From Tubiluchus corallicola (lineage: Eukaryota; Priapulida; Priapulimorpha; Priapulimorphida; Tubiluchidae): DNA of 64,000 nucleotides. The notes beneath the pieces were generated by a model. That model was not told the origin of the DNA. It was given only the letters and a program-made list of their open reading frames with translations, and ran no database searches. Shown here piece after piece: positions 59,601 through 64,000 of the stretch. The number at the start of each line of letters is the position of its first letter. Within the stretch, counting starts at the first letter, position 1. The stretch is from NCBI GenBank assembly GCA_030141605.1, contig JAQGDQ010000475.1, positions 72,001 to 136,000 on the forward strand, in the 5' to 3' direction. The translations under genes and the position numbers were made by a program.

Positions 59601-62600
59601 GTAGTACTATGATTTCATGAGATTTATATGTATAGCAGTGCGTTGATTGTATCTCAGCTGCTTAAACATGATGTAGAATAGAAATGGTCTGATGAGTGTG
59701 CTGAAGCATTCAGAAAATCAGAAGAGTTATTATTGGCTAGTAATCAATTACTCGTACAATATGATCCTTTCAAGCCTATTACACTTGCTTGCGATGCATC
59801 CTCATTTGGGTTAGGTTTTGTTTTGTCCATAAAACTTCCTAATGGCACTGAAAAACCGGTAGCTTACACCAGTAGTACCCTCTCCGCAGCTGAGAAAAAT
59901 TATGCTCATTGCGAAAAGGAGGTTCTATCCATTGTGTACGGTGTTAAACACTTTCGTAAATACCTATACGGAAGGAAATTCGAGCTAATAACAGACCACA
60001 AAACACCCTTGAAAATCTGTGGTCAAAAACAGGCGTGTCAATTCTAGCAGCTCTTCGCTTACAAAGATGGTCACTCATATTAGTGGCTTTTGAATACACT
60101 ATTGTGTACAGAAGGGGTCCAGATCACTGTAACTGTGACATCTTGTCTAGATTTCCTAATCCATCAGCACCACCAGAAGTAGCTGAGTTACCAATAAACT
60201 ATTTTACTTATGTTGACGAACTTCCTGTCACAACCAAAGAGATTGAATCTGAAACAAGAAAAGACCCTATTTTTTCTAAAGTGTGGCACTACATAATGAT
60301 TGGTTGGTCATCAAGCATTGATAATACGGGTTTGACTCCTTACTTTCGTAGGACAGATGAACTATCTGCAGATCAAGGTTGTACACTGTGGGGTGTACGT
60401 GTGGTAATACCACCAAAGTTCCATGAAAGAATCTTAAAGAAACTTTACGCTGAACATTTTGGCATTGTTAGCACAAAAGCATTGGCAAGAAATTGTCTCT
60501 GGTACCCCTCATTTGACTACGACATCGAGATGATGCAATATTTGCCAAACAATGAGGAATGATCCAGCCTCATCACCTTTGTTTCCATGGAGGCAAGCTC
60601 AATGGGATTGCATTCACATTGCTTTCGTGACAAGGACTATCTAATATTGATCGATTCCTACTCTAAGTGGTTAGAGATGTTTATGATGAACTCCATGACT
60701 TTTCAGAGGACAATTGATGTTCTACGCAGTGTTTTTGCACACGAGGGTCTACCCAGGGAATTGGTCTCGGACAACGCCCCACAGTTCACATCCTTGGAGT
60801 TTGCCGATTTCTTACAAAATAATGGCATAAAGCCCACACGAGTGTCAGCATACCATGCAAGTTCTAATGGAGCTGCAGTATGCAGTGTCCAGATTGTAAA
60901 ACGAGCTCTGAAGAAGCACATACTGATGAAAGAAGCTGGTGAAATTAGTGACACCTAAAGGTTGGATAACTTCTTCTTCGTGAATCACGCAACGCCTCAC
61001 TCAGTGACGGGAAGGTCATCTGCGGAACTGTTTCGTAAAAGACAGGTTATCATTGTTTAGACCAGATCTCTACAAGGAAAGTTAGTGACAGTCAAGCTAA
61101 ACAGAAAGCTTACCACGATATTAACCCGTCTGCAAAATTTAGAGAGTTTAGTGAGAAGGAAAGGTTATGGTTAAGAATTCTCCCCGTGATGGCTTGAAAA
61201 AGTATGTCTAGGGTAAAATAATTGCAGTGACATACTTGGTCAGAGTTAGTGGTCAACTGAGATTCTGTAGCGTTGATCATCTGTTAAAATGAGGAAAATT
61301 TCAGGCCAAGGAACCCATTTCCACTTCCTTTCGAGCTGCTGGCTCTTCTCTTGAAACTTCACCCACTCTTGTCGTTCCACCCACAACTCATCCTTCAGCA
61401 AATGTACAGGAGACCAATGCTTGGAGAGAATCTGGTGATCACACCCAATGTCCTAGACACAACGCTAGATCTTGTAACCTTGCTATTTCACTAAATGCTG
61501 GAAATTCACTTTCAAATAATTCTTTTGATTCTGGCAGTGCTCTCAGAAGAAATCCTGTAAGAATAAAGAATGCACCTAAGCGCCTTATTACTGAAATGTA
61601 GTGCATTTATTGATGTGAAATTTGAATGTTTCTTTTATATGTTTAGAATTTATGTGCTAGATTGAGCACAAATTGTGCTAACTAAGTTTGAACAGTTTGT
61701 TAATTATGAACATTTATTGGTTATATGGATTTTTTTATAGCTTGAAGTTAGCCATGAACCTAAAGCTGTGTTCAAACTTTGGATTTTTGTAGTTGCAGTA
61801 CGAAAATACTCAGTTGAATGCCCCAAGTTTATAGTTCTTAAATAAGTGGGGAAGCATGTACAGTATAGAACTATGATTTGAACTTCATTAGACCTGCGCG
61901 TATAGCAGTGCGCTGATTATTCTCTATTTCAATAAACAGCTTTCTGGGATTACCACCAGATGTCTGCTTCATCTTTAAATGATCTGTCAGAAGCCTATAA
62001 ACTAAATTCACAAACTCGTTATGCTCTTTTTTTAATAAATGAATAACTTGTATAACATCTTCTGCATGTTCAATTTGGTTTCTAAAAAGACACGTGAGGC
62101 AATGGAGCAATATGTGGAAGTTGTAATTGTACATTTTTAATTAGATGCTGCCATCTATGAACTAATCCTGTTACATTTTCCCAGCTAAACTTACCCCCAG
62201 TACAATTGTACGGTCCAGTGAATGCATATTCACTGGTTCTCTTCCTATTTTAAAGTAATGGTTTTTGTGAAGCCTTTACAAGTTTGCATAGGTCACTTAT
62301 ACCTATATATACTGACTGGTTTTGCTTTCTAGTTACTCTAACTCTCAGTGTTCAGCGCAGGACACTCTCATTCTCAGTGCAGTGCAGCAGTTGTGCTACT
62401 CATGTTACTCTAACTCTCAGTGTTCATTGCAAGACTCTGTAACTCTCAGTGTTCAGCGCAGGACACTCTCATTCTCAGTGCAGTGCAGCAGTTGTGCTAC
62501 TCATGTTACTCTAACTCTCAGTGTTCATTGCAAGACTCTGTAACTCTCAGTGTTCAGCGCAGGACACTCTCATTCTCAGTGCAGTGCAGCAGTTATGCTA

Positions 62601-62959
62601 CTCATGTTACTCTACAATAGTATAACATTAAGATATTGAGCTATACAATTTATGCACTACAGCACAACTAGGTCACTTTCTATTACGTAATCTAAACATG
62701 TGTCTTTTTAGAGACCAAATTGAAAATATGATTATTGATGCACAGTAATTACGCTACGAAATGTTCAAGCTACATGTATATTGTACGTGAATTTTTTATG
62801 TGCGAACTGTTCTCCAGGCTTGCCAAAACACTTCTGCGCGAGAACCTCAACTTAAATTTTGTAGTTTATAATGGTTCGTGGTTTGAATATGCAACAAAAT
62901 GGTGGAAGCAGAATAGCAATCCTAACGTCACCTTCATTGAGCTTGAAGATTTTCTAAAG
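56487..62959 (+). CDS. Cytosolic sulfotransferase (SULT family), partial
   Basis: Cytosolic SULTs move sulfonate from PAPS to hydroxyl or amino groups of small molecules. Exons seen: 56487-56652, 58503-58607, 59414-59546 and 62865-62959. The first ends YICGYFRSG, the PAPS-binding loop (usual YPKSGT) with Arg54 where Lys is usual. The third holds RNPKDVAVSFYD, the 3'-phosphate-binding motif. The fourth has YNGSWFEYATKWW, the usual YGSWFxHVxGWW region. Exon 3 to 4 phases match exactly. The exon after 56652 (GTTW region) was not found and its length must be 2 modulo 3; the C-terminus lies right of the window. The second exon reads CAFSLPNEMPPE where KTHLP with the catalytic His is expected. A Ty3-type element and a piggyBac-type MITE lie in its introns. 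Substrate unknown. Confidence 0.88.
56653..58502. other. Sulfotransferase intron(s), missing exon region
   Basis: A (CTGT)n-rich tract runs from about 56715 to 56960, starting 63 bp after exon 1. The rest is AT-rich. I searched by eye for the expected TTWxQE exon and did not find it; a candidate at 58379-58490 (IATQILCHGKKEE) meets a stop before joining exon 2. Confidence 0.6.
58503..58607 (+). CDS. Sulfotransferase exon 2 (KTHLP-region)
   Basis: 35 codons, phase 0 exit, donor gtaagg. It encodes EGRRIFCAFSLPNEMPPEIF and KKC. The acceptor (ttgaacag) is weak, so the left border is uncertain. Confidence 0.75.
58952..59376 (+). mobile_element. PiggyBac-type MITE, copy 2
   Basis: TTGA (changed TTAA) and TTAA flank ccctttcagtcccaaatt and gggtatgaaaggg. 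Close to 36460-36914, with a 30-bp deletion and small indels. Confidence 0.87.
59414..59546 (+). CDS. Sulfotransferase exon 3
   Basis: Acceptor tttttgcag, donor gtaaga, 44 codons plus 1. It encodes VFCILRNPKDVAVSFYDIHR and FSEFLRYFIDGN. Confidence 0.95.
59600..61940 (+). mobile_element. Truncated Ty3-type LTR retrotransposon
   Basis: Starts within the RT connection region (WSDECAEAFRKSEELLL), then RNase H (ITLACDASSFGLGFVLSI, ending TDHKTPLK), a frameshift near 60040, the rest of RNase H (GPDHCNCDILSRFP), an integrase zinc-finger region, and the integrase core (LVSDNAPQFTS, about 60650-60950). Gag, protease and most of RT are absent. Near-identical gtatagcagtgcgytgatt stretches at about 59630 and 61900 may be remnants of the two LTRs. 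Frames are broken, so the copy is dead. Confidence 0.88.
61941..62329. other. Sulfotransferase intron, unclassified
   Basis: No exon or repeat recognised with confidence; parts may be flank of the LTR element. Confidence 0.45.
62330..62615. repeat. 101-bp array, 2.7 copies
   Basis: Units contain aactctcagtgttcagcgca and agcagttgtgctactcatgt; starts about 62342, 62443 and 62544. Open frames here are repeat-driven. Confidence 0.95.
62865..62959 (+). CDS. Sulfotransferase exon 4
   Basis: Acceptor aaattttgtag, donor gtaaaa. Two bases complete the split codon, then YNGSWFEYATKWWKQNSNPN and FIELEDFLK. The acceptor at 62864 was chosen over ctccag at 62819 because it restores both frame and family alignment. 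Confidence 0.93.
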
Positions 62960-64000
62960 GTAAAATACGTAAAAATTCAACTTATAACTTAGCAGTATAG
63001 TTACCTGTTTGATGTATGTAACTAGAAAACAAAATTCTTAGTAATTAAAAATATTTGTGTCACCTGGTAAACGTCACATACTTGTTTTCCGAGAATGCAT
63101 TAGTCACTCACCAAAGAACCATAGATATATATAAAGCGCGTGCACCTAGGAAGATTGCTAGCTTACATGAGGGGTCCAGGGCGCCATGTTGTTGGCAACT
63201 TGCTGACATGCATTTCCAAATGTATTTAGAGCATATCTGTATTTTTGCCACTTCTTTTACTGCTTGCAGTAACAGAGGCCTTCCAGCCGTCAAAAGTAAG
63301 TTGATCTATACAATTAAGTCTGTATTTAATAATATTATTGCAGCCATTTCTAGCCACGGCGCATTTTTCTTTTAATCAAATTCGTTAATTCGCTCAAGTA
63401 TTAGACTAGCTTTATGCTGGTAGATAATTAATTAGGTACAAACCAGCAAGTTTAAATTTATGCTACTAATGTAACCATCTTGTTAAAATAAACTAACCTA
63501 TGCTGCAATGCTCTGTTTATCGAATTTACATATTTGGGTGAATTTAACAACTTGCATATTCACTCAAAAACTTGTTTTCCAGGTATAGTATATTAAACAG
63601 TAGGTAATTTTTCACAACTTGAAAAAACAGTCCACAACTAAGCGACTTGACTTAATAAGAGAAGACTATTTTAAAAGAAAAGTAGTTAACTAGCAGCCAA
63701 GTTCCTAGTGACATGAAATAGATCTAAATTTTTATCCTGTGTCCCAAACACCTTTGTTTTTCAGTACGTTTTCTGTAGGTTTTAAGTGAGACACTGGGAA
63801 AGGGCTTACTCTGTAAATGAAAAGTCCATTGTTGCAAAGAAAAGTTTTTAAAGGGTTTAAAAAGGTTTTCTTAGTGAAACATTTAGGGGTTTACCTGAAA
63901 ACCCCACACTGAAAAACCTTTTCTAAGGGGTTTACTTCCAGGAAAACCTTTTAAAGAAAACCCCACATTAAATGTTTTTCACAAAGAAACTTGTTCAGAA
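62960..64000. other. Right edge, sulfotransferase intron
   Basis: No further SULT exon found. The last 200 bp hold interleaved short inverted repeats (aaaccttttaaagaaaaccc, ggggtttacctgaaaacccc) that could fold into hairpins. Confidence 0.5.

Noticed and set aside
62820-62864. Earlier acceptor (ctccag at 62819) for sulfotransferase exon 4
   Set aside because: It would put the following YNGSWF motif out of frame with the preceding exon; the acceptor at 62864 fits phase and family alignment.

Overview
The window is nuclear DNA from an animal, almost certainly an AT-rich invertebrate; I cannot name the phylum. The evidence is intron-split orthologues of animal genes with GT-AG junctions, a tRNA-type and a 5S-type SINE, non-LTR and Ty3-type retroelement remnants, and many short inverted-repeat elements. 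No bacterial genes, operons or CRISPR arrays were seen.

Four protein genes can be assembled exon by exon. (1) The 3' part of a ubiquilin gene (plus strand, 1437-8511, 5 exons, ending in a UBA domain). (2) A complete UBE2R/CDC34-type ubiquitin-conjugating enzyme (minus strand, 21419 down to 14297, 5 exons, 243 residues). (3) A complete PTPN9/MEG2-type protein tyrosine phosphatase with a CRAL-TRIO (Sec14) domain (plus strand, 21825-43670, 12 exons, 671 residues). (4) A cytosolic sulfotransferase (plus strand, from 56487, four exons found, at least one missing, 3' end beyond the window). Ubiquilin and UBE2R are tail to tail. UBE2R and PTPN9 are head to head across 405 bp that carries CRE-, ETS- and NRF1-like sites, so they probably share a bidirectional promoter. 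Two of the four act in the ubiquitin pathway, but nothing in the sequence shows that they are co-regulated.

The rest is introns and spacers filled with repeats: MITE families with TTAA duplications (piggyBac style), TA duplications (Tigger/pogo style) and 8-bp duplications (hAT style), several of them nested; LINE 3' fragments; a truncated Ty3-type element inside a sulfotransferase intron; and about twenty tandem arrays with periods of 2 to about 160 bp.

The most unusual structure is at 40334-41633. The 3' end of a PTPN9 phosphatase-domain exon, with its 5' splice site and adjoining intron, is repeated 13 times at exactly 100 bp with no indels. A second array in the same intron (42030-42425) repeats a joined acceptor/donor-like CAG|GTACT motif. 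More generally, tandem arrays lie within about 100 bp of roughly half of the exons. These are sequence observations; any effect on splicing is untested inference.
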